Source: Hypericum androsaemum (Eukaryota > Streptophyta > Magnoliopsida > Malpighiales > Hypericaceae). Taken from it: 64,000 nt of DNA. The DNA is taken from contig OZ023184.1 of the NCBI GenBank assembly GCA_963995505.1, positions 10,742,308-10,806,307 on the forward strand. The letters run 5' to 3'. The first letter of the stretch is position 1. The number at the start of each line of letters is the position of its first letter. Positions 41,483 through 53,529 of this stretch are shown here, in pieces. The position numbers and the translations under genes are program-made. The notes under the pieces are model-generated. The model ran no database searches. It was given only the letters and a program-made list of their open reading frames with translations, and had not been told where the DNA came from.

Positions 41483-44359
41483 ATGGCGGATCCAGATCAT
41501 AACCAACGTCCGGATATGAATCAGAGGTTTACAAACATTGAGAACGCCATTCAGGCCATTCTCACTCGTTTGGATAACCTAGCAATTCAACATCCACCCG
41601 TTGCACCACAACCTGAAGTCCGAGCGAATCTTGAAGAAGAGGAAGGTGCGGATTCGGATGCTACGCTCCTTGCAAGAAGGGGAGGACGTGGTGTACGAGG
41701 TCCAAGAGGCCGAGGACGTGGAGGACGTGGAGAGGAAGTTGAACAATTCAGGCGTGTAGATCGACCCTTCAAGATGAATATTGAGAAATTTTATGGAGAA
41801 TTGGACGTCGAGGGATTCCTAAATTGGATTGATTCGGTTGAAAAATATTTCGACTGCATGGATCTATCCGAAGAGCAAAAGGTGACCTACGTCGCCTTCA
41901 AACTCGAATCTGGGGCAGCCGTTTGGTGGCGTAAGGAGCAAGAAACAAGAAGAAGGCGTGGCGATTTACCTATTCGTGATTGGCCTTCGATGGAGCAGGC
42001 GTTACGCGAAAGGTTTCTGCCCGCGAATTACAACCAAACCCTATATACGCAATTTCTGACGTGCGTGCAGGGGAGCAGATCCGTGGAAGAGTACGTGACT
42101 GAATTCATTCGTTTGGCAACAAGAAACAACATGGAAGACAACGAAGATCAAATGATCGCACGGTTCATTGATGGCTTGCACTATGAAGTCAAGCAACGCA
42201 TGGAATTTGATACGTTTCTCTATTTTCAGGATGCTTGTGCAAAAGCACAGAAAATTGGTGCGGCTTTGAAGAAGAAACGTGTTGTGTCTACGCGTTATTC
42301 AGGTTCAGGAGGAAGTTCTAATTTTGGCAAGAATTCGGATAAGTCTACAATTCAAAAGACTGACCCAAAGGCATCAACCAATCCGAAAGTTGCTTCTGAA
42401 ACTTCGCAAAGAAAGGGGAAAGAGGTTGAGACCAAATCAACTTCTAAATTGCGATGTTATAAGTGCAACGAACTGGGACATATTTCAAGTGATTGTCCAA
42501 AAAGAAAATTCAACCAATTGGTTGAACGAGAAGATTCGGAAGAAGAGAGTCTTGGAGCATACGTTTGTGCGCCTGTTGATGCAAGTAGCGAAGAAGATCG
42601 CAATGACTCTGAGGATAGCGGGGAGTATTGTGGCATTTTAAGGAAGTTGGCTCTTGCTACGGCCAAGAAAGACGATTCACAACGTCATAACCTATTCCGC
42701 ACACGTTGTCACGTTGGAGAAAATGTGTGTGATGTAATCATAGACGGAGGGAGTCAAGAGAACTTCGTGAGCAAACAAGTTGTTGACAAACTTGGTCTGA
42801 AACCCTTGCCACACCCCGAGCCTTACTCTATTGGCTGGGTTAAATCAGGAGGAGGAATTAAGGTGACCTCGAAGTGCGAAGTTCCTATCTCCATTGGGAA
42901 GTACAAGGACATGGTTGTATGTGACGTGCTTGATATGGATGCGTGCCATATCCTGTTGGGACGCCCCTGGGAATACGATAACAGGGCACTGCATAAGGGC
43001 AAAGAGAACACATATGAAGTGAAGAAAGGTGGCCAACAATTCACGTTATTGCCTGCCAAGCCGAAGCAAGAAAAGATCAAGTCAAATCGTGCCGTGCGTT
43101 CCACAAATTTGGTAACTTCTCATAAACTGATGCTCGCATCTATTCGGGAATTCGGAGGTTGTCATGTTTTGGTTGCTCGTGACGTGCAAGATCATGAAGA
43201 AGGTTGGGACAGTTTGCACGCACACGTAAAGAAGTTGTTGCAAGAATATCCTGAGATTGCTAAGGGTGATTTTCCGAACGGTTTACCACCATTGCGTGAT
43301 ATTCAACACGCTATTGATTTGATTCCTGGCGCGTCGTTACCAAACCTTCCACACTACCGCATGAGTCCACAAGAGAATCAGATATTACGCGAGCAAGTGG
43401 AAGAGCTTCTTGAGAAGGGTTTTATTCAAGAAAGTGTAAGTCCGTGTGGAGTACCAGCACTTCTTGTGCCTAAGAAGGACTGCTCGTGGCGTTTGTGTGT
43501 GGACTCCCGAGCAATCAACAAGATCACGGTGGGCTATAGGTTTCCTATTCCTCGGTTGAACGACATGCTTGACAATCTGAGTGGTGCAGCGATCTTTTCA
43601 AAGATTGACCTCAAAAGTGGTTACCATCAGATTCGTATTCGACCTGGTGATGAATGGAAGACTGCGTTCAAGACGCGTGATGGCTTGTACGAATGGCTCG
43701 TCATGCCATTTGGATTGACCAACGCTCCAAGTACGTTTATGAGACTTATGCACCAAGTCTTGAAACCATTCCTGGACCAGTGCGTGGTCGTGTATTTCGA
43801 CGACATATTGGTGTATAGTCAGTCAGAGAAGGAGCATTTGGAGCACTTGAAGCAAGTTTTTGAGGCTTTACGTAGTCATAGCCTCGTCATCAATCTGAAG
43901 AAGTGCTTGTTTTGGAAAGAAAGTGTGCTGTTTTTAGGGTTTGTTGTGGGAAGCGACGGAGTGCACGTCGATGAAGCAAAAATTGAAGCAATCATGACAT
44001 GGCCAACCCCTACAAATGTTAAACAAGTAAGGAGCTTCCTTGGTTTGGCGAGCTTCTACCGAAGGTTCATCCGCAATTTCAGTGTGGTTGCGGCTCCACT
44101 TACTGCCTTGCTCAAGAAGCAAGTTCCGTTTGCATGGGATGAAGAGGTTGATCGAGCTTTCACGAAGTTAAAGGAGAAGCTAAGCACAGCTCCGGTACTT
44201 GCCTTACCTGATTTTTCTAAGTTGTTTCAGGTTGAAGTTGATGCGTGTGGAGTTGGCATTGGTGCGGTGTTAACTCAAGAGAAACGCCCCGTGGCTTTCT
44301 TTAGTGAGAAGTTGAGCACGCATAGGCAGACTTGGACGACCTACGAGCAAGAGTTTTAA
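41483..44359 (+). CDS. Element 3 Gag-protease-RT polyprotein (958 aa, ends at premature TAA in RNase H)
   Basis: From [10 protein letters not shown]: an Arg/Gly-rich segment (about 65-85), gag domain (about 95-250), CCHC knuckle [14 protein letters not shown] (about 325-338), protease core IIDGGS, RT with YFDD at about 771-774, and the start of RNase H ([13 protein letters not shown], about 917). The stop TAA (44357-44359) falls where related elements have a Tyr in the Y-x-x-E-Y/F-A-V-x-R-A-L block. The frame is otherwise intact, so this is one nonsense change, and it is not a C-to-T type. Confidence 0.9.
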   Translation: MADPDHNQRPDMNQRFTNIENAIQAILTRLDNLAIQHPPVAPQPEVRANLEEEEGADSDATLLARRGGRGVRGPRGRGRGGRGEEVEQFRRVDRPFKMNIEKFYGELDVEGFLNWIDSVEKYFDCMDLSEEQKVTYVAFKLESGAAVWWRKEQETRRRRGDLPIRDWPSMEQALRERFLPANYNQTLYTQFLTCVQGSRSVEEYVTEFIRLATRNNMEDNEDQMIARFIDGLHYEVKQRMEFDTFLYFQDACAKAQKIGAALKKKRVVSTRYSGSGGSSNFGKNSDKSTIQKTDPKASTNPKVASETSQRKGKEVETKSTSKLRCYKCNELGHISSDCPKRKFNQLVEREDSEEESLGAYVCAPVDASSEEDRNDSEDSGEYCGILRKLALATAKKDDSQRHNLFRTRCHVGENVCDVIIDGGSQENFVSKQVVDKLGLKPLPHPEPYSIGWVKSGGGIKVTSKCEVPISIGKYKDMVVCDVLDMDACHILLGRPWEYDNRALHKGKENTYEVKKGGQQFTLLPAKPKQEKIKSNRAVRSTNLVTSHKLMLASIREFGGCHVLVARDVQDHEEGWDSLHAHVKKLLQEYPEIAKGDFPNGLPPLRDIQHAIDLIPGASLPNLPHYRMSPQENQILREQVEELLEKGFIQESVSPCGVPALLVPKKDCSWRLCVDSRAINKITVGYRFPIPRLNDMLDNLSGAAIFSKIDLKSGYHQIRIRPGDEWKTAFKTRDGLYEWLVMPFGLTNAPSTFMRLMHQVLKPFLDQCVVVYFDDILVYSQSEKEHLEHLKQVFEALRSHSLVINLKKCLFWKESVLFLGFVVGSDGVHVDEAKIEAIMTWPTPTNVKQVRSFLGLASFYRRFIRNFSVVAAPLTALLKKQVPFAWDEEVDRAFTKLKEKLSTAPVLALPDFSKLFQVEVDACGVGIGAVLTQEKRPVAFFSEKLSTHRQTWTTYEQEF

Positions 44360-45919
44360 GCCGTGTTTAGGGCATTAAAAACTTGGGAGCATTACTTGAT
44401 CGGGAAGGAGTTCGTTTTGTATACGGATCACAAGGCTCTCAAATTTTTGAAGGATCAACAGAAGCTGAGCAATCATATGCATGCTCGCTGGATCACTTAC
44501 CTTCAGAAGTTTCCCTTCAAAATAATGCATAAGAGTGGGACCTCGAACGTGGTTGCCGACGCATTGAGCAGAAGAGAAAGCCTGCTTGTTGAGTTGCGTG
44601 GCTATATCACCGCATTTGAGTGTTTGGAAGAGCAATACGAAGGTGATGAGGACTTCGGTGATTTGTGGGAGAAGTGCAAGAATGGAAAAGGCGTAGATGA
44701 CTACTTCTTGCACGAAGGTCTATTGATGAAGGGGGCGCAGCTTTGCATTCCAAGGACTTCCCTACGTGAGCAACTCATGTGGGAGATGCACGGTGGAGGA
44801 CTTTCCGCGCACCTTGGGCGTGATAAGACATTGAGCTCATTGTCTTCTCGTTTTTATTGGCCTAAAATGAGCAAGAACGTGGCAAATATGGTGAAACATT
44901 GCGTTGTATGCCAAGAAACCAAAGGCACCGTGCACAACACGGGACTCTACATGCCTTTACCTGTTCCAAAAGCTATTTGGGAGGACATTAGCATGGACTT
45001 CGTGCTAGGTCTGCCCCGCACACCGCGTGGAGTTGATTCCATCTTTGTCATTGTTGATAGACTCTCTAAAATGGCTCACTTCGTGCCATGTAGAAAGACG
45101 AATGATGCACATGGTGTGGCCAAGTTATTTTTCAAAGAAGTTGTGCGCTTGCATGGAGTTCCGAGGACCATCGTCTCAGATCGTGATGTTAAATTCTTGG
45201 CAAGTTTTTGGAAAAAATTGTGGAAAATGTTTGATGCTACCTTGCAGTTTAGCTCTACGGCTCATCCCCAAACCGATGGCCAAACGGAGGTGACCAACCG
45301 AACCCTCGGCAGCATGCTTCGTAGTCTTTGTCATGAGAAGAAAAGACAATGGGACTTGGCCTTGCCGATTGCTGAGTTCGCATATAATGGTGCTACGCAT
45401 CGTGTAACTGGCAAGACACCATTCTCTTTGGTGTATACAAAAGAGCCGAATCACATTGTGGATGTTGCCACGGTGACAAGGCCTTCACCGGGCAATCCAA
45501 GTGCTATAACCTTTGCGGAACAAGCTCAACAAGTCATTGACCAGGTGCGCCAGAAGTTGGAGGATGCTTACCAAAAGGAGAAGGCACGAGTTGATGCACA
45601 CCGCAAAGAACTAATTTTCCAGCCGGGTGAGCAAGTTATGGTTCTTTTTCGCAAGGAGCGAATGCCAAGTAACTTGGGAGGCAAGTTGCAAGCCCGTAAG
45701 TTCGGGCCTTATCAAATTCTGAGGCGTGTGAATAATAATGCCTATGTCGTTGATTTGCCATCCGATTTTGGCGTCTCTCGTACGTTCAATGTCAAGGACT
45801 TGTCACCATACTTCGACGCTTTCCCTCTACCATCCAAGTTGGCCGCTCGTGGACAAGCTCGTTTTCAAGAAGAGGAGGATGATGTAGGAACATCCACGGC
45901 ATCCATTAATTCTGCATGA
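44360..45919 (+). pseudogene. Element 3 RNase H (rest)-integrase region after the stop
   Basis: It is in the same frame as the preceding ORF; no ATG opens it near the start (the first alternative start is GTG at 44363). It contains the RNase H motif YTDHKALKFL and ADALSRR, the integrase HHCC finger ([11 protein letters not shown]...CVVC), and DDE residues in [17 protein letters not shown] and [10 protein letters not shown]. The C-terminal domain ends RTFNVKDLSPYF. No chromodomain is obvious. The frame stops 40 bp inside the 3' LTR. Expression would require readthrough of the TAA. Confidence 0.85.
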
Positions 45920-46397
45920 AGGCGTGCAAGGACCAGCTCGTTATTTGCATTTACTCTCGTTATTTGCGTTTGAAACTGTCCGAGGTGCTTATTTATTTCT
46001 GCCTTCATTTCCGGGATTGTAATAAGGCTCGTTAATGCCACTTATTAGGAGGTTAAAGTGGACGTTGGTTAGCTGAGGAGGCTCGTCTTAACTCCTCCCT
46101 AAAGCTCGCCGGATTTCCGCCTCCTATATGTAACTCTCGTGGACGAATAATGGATGGAGGTAGAGACCATTCCCTGAATTACCGTGAGCGTAATTGGAAT
46201 TACATTGATCGTGCATGGATTTGCATGGTTCCTTCGTTTTGCCCTAGCTGGCCGTTTGCTCGACAAACCCGCTTTGATCTTCAACGAGAGTTGTTTGATT
46301 GAAGTTTCCATCCGTGTTTCGTACCACCTTCGACCTCAGTTAGTTAAATTCCATTCCAAAGCCTAAGGGATAACCTTATTTCCGCTACGCTACATCA
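45880..46397 (+). repeat. 3' LTR of element 3 (518 bp)
   Basis: It differs from the 5' LTR by T/C near 46075 and three extra bases near 46364. Confidence 0.95.
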
Positions 46398-49300
46398 CTT
46401 TTCTTCCCTTTTCATGCCTTTTCCATGCCTTTTCTTTCCTTATCTTTCCTTTTCTTGCCTTTTCCTTGCCTTTTCTTTCCTTTTTTTGTCTTTTCTTGCA
46501 TTTTCCTTGCCTTTTCTTTCCTTTTCATGCCTTTTCTTGCCTTATCTTTCTTTTTCTTACCTTTTCATTCCTTTTCCATGCCTTTTCTTCCCTTTTCCAT
46601 GCCTTTTCTTGCCTTTTCTTTCCTTTTCTTTCCCTTTCTTGCCTTTCCATTTCTTATCTGGCCTATTCTTACCTAATTTTCCTTTTCTTGGATTTCTTAC
46701 CTTATCTTTCCTTTTCTTTCCTTTCCTTGCCTTATCTTGCCTTTTCTTACATTTTCTTGCATTTTCCTTGCCTTTTCCATGCCTTTTCTTTCCTTATCTT
46801 GCCTTTTCCTTGCCTTTTCTTGCCTTTTCTTGCCTCATCTTTCATTTTCTTTTCTTTTCTTGCCTGTCCTTCCATTTCCTTGCCTTATCTTGCCTTTTTT
46901 TTCCTTATCTTGCCTTTTCATTCATTTTCCTTCCCTTTTCTTTCCTTTTCTTGCCTTTTCTTAACTTTTCTTGCCTTTTCCTTGACCTTTCTTTCCTTTT
47001 CTTACCTTTTCTTGCCTTATCTTTCCTTTTCTTGCCTTTTCCATGCCGTTTCTTGCCTTTTCCTTGCCTTTTCTTGCCTTATCTTGCATTTTCTTGCCTT
47101 ATCTTGACTTATTTTCCTTTTCTTTCCATTTCTTGCCTTTTCTTGCCTTATCTTGCTTTATCTTTCTTTTCTTTCCTTTTCTTGCCTTTTCTTGCCTTAT
47201 CTTGCCTTTGCTTACCTTGTCATGCCTTTTCTTGCCATATCTTTCCTTTTTTTTCCTTTTCTTGCCTTTTCCCTACCTTTTCATACCTTATCTTGCCTTT
47301 TTCTTAACTTTTCTTGCCTTTTCCATGCCTTTTCTTTCCTTTTCTATCCTTTTCTTGCCTTTTCATGCCTTTTCTTGCCTTTTGGTTTTCTTTTCTTGTC
47401 TTTTCTTTCCTTATCTTTCCTTTTCTTGCCTTTTCCATGCATTTTCTTCCCTTTTCTTGTCTTATCTTGTCTTATCTTGCTTATCTTTCATTTTCATACA
47501 TTTTCTTGCCTTTGCTTCCCTTTTCTATCTTGGCTTATCTTGCCTTTTTTTTTCCTTTTTCTTGCCTTTTCTTTCCTTTTCTTGCCTTGTCTTGCCTTTT
47601 TTTGGCTTTTCCTTGCCCTTTCTTTCCTTTTCTTGCCTTATCTTTCCTTTTCTTGCATTTTCCATGCCTTTTCTTGCCTTTTCTTTCCTTATCTTGCCTT
47701 TTTTTTCATTTTCCTTGCTTTTTCTTGCCATATCTTGCCTTTTCTTGTATTATCTTACTTTTTCCTTGCCTTTTCTTACCATAACTTGCCTTTTGTTGCC
47801 TTATCTGACCTTATCTTTCCTTATCTTTTCTTTTCTTTCCTTTTCTTGCCTTTTCTTGCCTTATCTTGTCTTTTCTTACCTTTTCATGCCTTTTCTTGCC
47901 TTATCTTTCCTTTTTTTGCCTTTTCCTTGACAATTCTTGCCTTTTCTTGACTTTTTATGCCTTTTCAATGCCTTTTCTTGCATTTTCTTTCCTTTTCTTG
48001 CCTTTTCCTTGCCTTTTCTTGCGCTTTCTTTCCTTTTCTTGCCTTTTCTTGCATTACCTTGCCTTTTCTTACCTTTTCATGCCTTTTCTTTCCTTTTCTT
48101 GACTTTTCTTTCCTTTACATGCCCTTTCTTGCCTTTTCCTTGCCTTTTCTTACCTTTTCTTACGTTTTCATGCCTTTTCCTTGCTTTTTCTTTCCTTTTC
48201 TAACCTTTTTTTAGCTTGTCTTATCTTTTCTTGCCTTTTCATGCCTTTTCCTACCTTTTCCTTGCTTTTCTTGCAGTATCTTTCCTTTCCTTGCCTTATC
48301 TTGCCTTTTCTTGCCTTTTCCTATCCTTTTCCATGCCTTTTCTTTCCTTTTATTTCCTTTTTCTTGCCTTTTCTTTCTTTTTCTTGCCTTATCTTGCCTT
48401 TTATTCCCTTTTTTTTGCCTTTTCATGCCATTCCTTGCCTTATCTTTCCTTTTCTTTTTTCTTTCCTTTTCTTTACTTTTCCTTCTCTATCTTTCCTTTT
48501 CTTGCCTTTCCTTGCCTTATCTTGCCTTTCTTGCCTCATCTTGCCTTTCCTTGCCTTTCTTGCCTTTTCTTTCCTTTTCTTGCCTTTTCTTGCCATTTCC
48601 TTGCTTTTTCATGCCTCTTCCTTGCCTTTTCTTGCCTTATCTTTCCTTTTCCTTGCCTTTTCTTTCCTTTTCTTGCCTTTTCTTGCCTCCTCTTTCATTT
48701 TCTTCCCTTTTCTTTCCTTTGCTTCCCTTTTCTTGCCTTATCTTGCCTTACCTTGCGTTATCTTGCCTTATCTTACCTTTTCATTCCTTTTCCTTGCATT
48801 TTCTAACCGTTTCTTCCTTATCTTGCCTTTTCTTCCCTTTTTATGCCTTTATTTGCCTTTTCATGCCTTTTCCATCCCTTTTCTTGCCTTTTCTTTCTGT
48901 TTCTTGCCTTTCCTTGCCTTTTCTCGCCTTCTCTAATCTTATCTTTACTTTTCTTGCCTTATCTTGCCTTTTCTTACCTTTGTATGCATTTTCTAGCCAT
49001 TTCTTGGCTTGTCTTTTCTTTTTTTGCCTTTTTCTTGCCTTTTCTTACCTTTTCTTGCCTTTTCATGCCTTTTCCATGCCTTTTCTTGCCTTTTCCTTGC
49101 CTTTTCTTGCCTTTTCCTTCCTTATCTTTCCATATCTTTCCTTTTCTTGCTTTTTTGACTTTTCTTGCCGTATCTTGCCTTTTCTTGCCTTGTCTTTCCT
49201 TTTCTTGCCTTTTCATGCCTATTCTTGCTTTTCCTTGCCTTTGGTTGCCCTATCTTTCCTTTTTTTTGCCATTTCTTGCCTTTTCCTTGCCTTTTCTTGC

Positions 49301-51705
49301 CTTATCTTTCCTTTATCTTGCCTTTTCTGGCCTTATCTTGCCTTATCTTTCCTTTTCTTGCCTTTTCTTGCCTTTACGTAACTTTTCTTGCCTTTTCTTA
49401 CTTTTTCTTTCCTTTTCTTGACTTTTCTCGACTTTTCTAGCCTTTTTAAAGCCTTTTCCTTGCCTTTTCTTGCCTTTTCTTTGCTTTTCTTTCCTTTTCT
49501 TGCCATTTCCTTGCTTTTTCTTGCATTTTCTTGCCTTAAGTTTCCTTTTCTTTCCTTTTCATACCTTATCTTTCCTTTTCTTGCCTTTTCATGCCTTTTT
49601 CATTCATTTTCTTGCCATTTCATGCCTTTTCCATTCCCTTTTTCATGCTTTTTTTGCCTTTTCTTTCCATTTCTTTCCTTTTCTTGCCTTATCTTACCTT
49701 TTCTTGCCTTTTCCTTGCCTTTTATTTCCTTTTCTTGCCTTTGCATGTATTTTCTTGCCTTATCTTTCCTGTTCTTGCCTTTTCCTTGCCTTTTCTTGCC
49801 TTTTCATGTATTTTCTTGCCTTATCTTTCCTTTTCTTGCCTTTTCATGCTTTTTCCATGCATTTTCCTGCCTTTTCTTACCTTTTCTTTCCTTTTCCTGC
49901 CTTATCTTTCCTTTCCTTGCCTTTTCTTGCCTTTTCATAACTTAACTTGCCTTTTCTGGCCTTTTCATGTCGTATCTTGCCTTTTCTTACTTTATCATTC
50001 CTTTTCTTGCCTTATCTTACCTTTTCTTGCCTTACCTTGCCTTTTCATTCCTTATCATGCCATATCTTGCATTTTCTTACCTTTTCTTTCCTTTTCAAAC
50101 CTTTTCCTTGCCTTTTCCTTGCCTTTTCAAGCCTTTCCTTGCCTTTTCTTGCCTTATCTTGCCTTTTTCTTGCCTTTTCATTCCTTTTCTTGCCTTTTCA
50201 TTCCTTTTCTTGCCTTTTCCTTGCTGATTCTTGCCTTTTCTAGCCTTTTCCTTGCCTTTTCCTGCCTTATCTTACTTCTTGCCTTATCTTTCTTTTTCAT
50301 TCTTTTTCTTGCCCTTTCTTGCCTTTTCTCTCCTTTTCTTACCTTATCTTTCCTTTTCTTGCTTTTTCTTTCCTATTCTAGCCTTTTCGTGCCTTTTCAT
50401 TGACTTTTCTTTCCTTTTCTTGCCTTGTCTTGCCTTTTCTTATCTTTTCTTTTTCTAGCCTTTTCCTTGCCTTTTCTTACCTTTTCTTGCCTTATTGCCT
50501 TTCCTTTCCTTTTCTTGCCTTATGTTGCCTTTCCTTGCCTTTTCTTTCCTTTTCTTTCCTTTTCCTTGTCTTTTCTTTCCTTTTCTTACCTTTTCGTGCC
50601 TCATCTTTACTTTTCTTCCATTTTAATTACTTTCCTTGTCTTTTCTTCCATTTTCTTGCCTTTTCCTTGCCTTTTCTTACCTTTTCCATGCCTTTTCTGG
50701 CCTTTTTTTGACTTTTCTTTCCTTTTCTTGCCTTTTCTTGCCTTTTCTTTCCTTTTCTTGCCTTTTCATGCCTTTTCCTTAACTTTTCTTGCCTGATCTT
50801 GCCTTTTCTTTCCTTTTCCTGCCTTATCTTTCCTTTTCTTGCCTCATCTTTCCTTTTCTTGGCTTTCCTTCCATTTTCTTGCCTTATCTTGCCTTTACAT
50901 TGCCTTTCCTTCCCCTTTGTTGCCTTATCTTGCCTTTTCCTTGCCATTTCTTTCCTTTTCTTCCCTTATCTTACCTTATCTTGCCTTTTCTTGCCTTTTC
51001 TTCCTTTTCCTTGCATTTTCTTGCCTTTTCTAGCCTTTTCTTGCCTTTTCTTTCCTTTTCTTGCATTTTCTTGCCTTTTCTTGCCTTATCTTTCCTTTTC
51101 TTACCTTTTCTTTAATTTTCCTTGCTTTTCATGCCTTTTCCATGTCTTATCTTTCCTTATCTTGCCTTTTCCTTACATTTTCTTTCCTTTTCTTGCCTTA
51201 TCTTGCCTTTTAATGCCTTTCCCAAGCCTTTTCTTTCCTTTTCTTGCCTTTTCATTACTTATCTTGCCTTTTCTTGCCTTTTTCTTGCCTTTTCTTGCCT
51301 TTTCTTACCCTTTCTTTCCTTTTCTTCCCTTTTCATAGCTTTTCCTTTCCTTTTCATGCCTTTTCTTGCATTTTAATACCTTTTTTTGCATTTTCTTGCC
51401 TTGTCTTTCCTTTTTTTGCCTTTTCTGGCCTTTTCCTTGCCTTTTCTTTCCTTTTTCTTGCCTTTTCATTCCTTTTCTTGCCTTTCCTTGCCTTTTGTTA
51501 CCTTTTCCTTGCCGATTCTTGCCTTTTTCGTGCCTTTTCCTTGAATTTTCTTTCCTTTTCTTGCCTTATCTTGTCTTTTCTTATCTTTTCTTGCCTTTTC
51601 TTGCATTTTCCTTGCCTTTTCTTACCTTTTCTTGCCTTATCTTGCCTTATCTTTCCTTTTCTTGCCTTATCTTTCCTTTTCTTGCTTCATCTTTCATTTT
51701 CTTGG
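46398..51705 (+). repeat. 10-bp satellite, block 3
   Basis: It has the same unit and orientation as blocks 1 and 2, about 5.3 kb. No gene is present; all open frames are repeat-derived. Confidence 0.95.
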
Positions 51706-51950
51706 AGAGACTTGTGTATGTTTCGAGTAGGTGGCTACAAAGGACAAGGCTGCGGGGGCAGTTGGAGTTGACATTAGGTTCGCGACTACTAATGTGTTTA
51801 GGGTACTTGAGGACGTTGGAGAGGATGATGCATCAGAGGAGGTTTTGTTGCCACATGTGCTTTTGAAACATTCTGCGGTGAAGTAATCTGCGGCACAGAC
51901 TAAGGCTGTTCAGTCGACATCGGCAGATGTCTTGTGCCAAATGGTACCCG
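51706..51950 (+). other. Non-satellite fragment inside the array (245 bp)
   Basis: Unique sequence interrupts the array. One frame reads VATKDKAAGAVGVDIRFATT followed by NVFRVLEDVGEDDASEEVLL, then a stop (taa near 51886). The RFATxNxFxxLE plus acidic run resembles linker text of plant LINE or other retroelement proteins, but I cannot assign it. Clear LTR ends or target-site duplications are absent. Confidence 0.6.
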
Positions 51951-53529
51951 TGCCTTTCCGTCCCTTTTCATGCCTTATCTTGCCTTATGTTGCCTTTTCC
52001 TTTCCTTTTCTTTCCTTTTCTTGCCTTTTCCTTGCCTTTTCTTTCCTTTTCTTACCTTTTCTTGCCTCATCTTTTCTTTTCTTGCATTTTCATTACTTTT
52101 TCTTGACTTTGCTTCCCTTTTCTTGCCTTTCCCTTGCCTTTTCATGCCTTTTCTATCCTTTTCTTGCCTTTTCCTTGCCTTTTCCTACCTTTTCTTGACT
52201 TTTCTTTCCTTTCCTTGCCTTTTCTTGCTTTTTCTTTCCTTTTCTTGTCTTTTCATGCCTTTTCCTTGACTTTTCTTGCCTTATCTTGTCTTTTCTTTCC
52301 TTTTCTTGCCTTATCTTTCCTTTTCTTGCCTCATCTTTCCTTTTCTTGCCTTTCCTTCCCTTTTCTTGCCTTATCTTGCCTTTCCTTCCCCTTTCTTGCC
52401 TTATCTTGCCTTTTCCTTGCCTTTTTTTGCCTTTTTATTCCTTTACATTGCCTTTTCTTGCCTTTTCAAGCCTTATCTTGCCTTTACCTTGCCTTTCCTT
52501 CCCCTTTCTTGCCTTATCTTGCCTTATCTTGCCTTTTCCTTGCCTTTTCTTGCCTTTTTATTCCTTTTCCCTACATTTTCTTGCCTTTTTATTCCTTTTC
52601 CTTGCCTTTTCTTGCCTTTTCAATCCTTATCTTGCCTTTTAATTCCTTCTACTTCCCTTTTCATTACTTTTCTTGCCTTTTCTTGCCTTTTCCTTGCCTT
52701 TTGTTACCTTTTCTTTCCTTTTCTTGCATTTTCTTGCCTTATCTTTCCTTTTCTTGCCTTTTCCTTGCCTTTTCATGCCTTTTCCATCCCTTTTCTTTCC
52801 TTATTTTGCCTTATCTTGCCTTTTCCTTACATTTTCTTTCCTTTTCTTGCCTTATCTTGCCTTTTTCGTGCCTTTTCTTTCCTTTTCTTGCCTTTTCGTT
52901 ACTTTTCTTGCCTTATCTTTCCTTTTCTTGCTTTTTAATGCCTTTTCCATGCCTTTTCTTGCCTTTCCTTTTCTTGCCTTTTAATGCCTATTCCATGCAT
53001 TTTCTTGCCTTTTCTTTCCTTTTTTTTTCCTTTTCTTGGCTTATCTTTCCTTTTCTTGCCTTTCCTTGCCTTAAGCCTTATCTTGGCTTTTCCTTCCCTT
53101 ATCTTTCCTTTTCTTGCCTTTTCCACGCCTTTTCTTGAATTTTCTTGCTTTTTCTTGCCTTATCTTGCCTTTTCCTTGCCTTTTCCTGCCTTTTCCTTGC
53201 CTTTTCTTCCCTTTTCTTACCCTTTCTTTTCTTTTCATGCCTTTTCTTGCCTTATCTTTCCTTTTCATTCCTTATCTTTCCTTTTTTTGCCTTTTCTTGC
53301 CATAAAGTGCCTTTTTTATATTTTCTTGCACTTTCCTTGCCTTTTCATACATTTTCCTTGCTGTTTCATGCCTTTTCTTGCCTTATCTTTCCTTTTCTTA
53401 CTTTATCTTCCCTTTTCTTACCTTTGTCTTACCTTTTCATGCCTTTTCCATGCCTTTTCTTTCCTTATCTTGCCTTTTCCTCGCCTTTTCTTGCCTTATC
53501 TTGTCTTCTTTTGCCTTATCTTTCCTTTT

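Larger units (their letters stand above)
40786..46397 (+). mobile_element. Element 3: near-complete Ty3/Gypsy retrotransposon (5612 bp) inside the satellite
   Basis: The perfect 5-bp duplication ctttt is at 40781-40785 and 46398-46402. Order: 5' LTR 40786-41300, primer site 41303-41314, gag-protease-RT-part RNase H, in-frame TAA, RNase H-integrase, polypurine tract (aagaagaggagga, about 45867-45879), 3' LTR 45880-46397. The LTRs differ by one substitution and one 3-bp indel, so insertion is very recent. It is related to element 1. Confidence 0.95.

Noticed and set aside
48974..49216. Lys/Arg/Glu/Gln-rich minus-strand open frames in the satellite
   Set aside because: These are the reverse-strand reading of the same stop-free repeat; no start context, no conservation and frames drift with each 11-bp unit.
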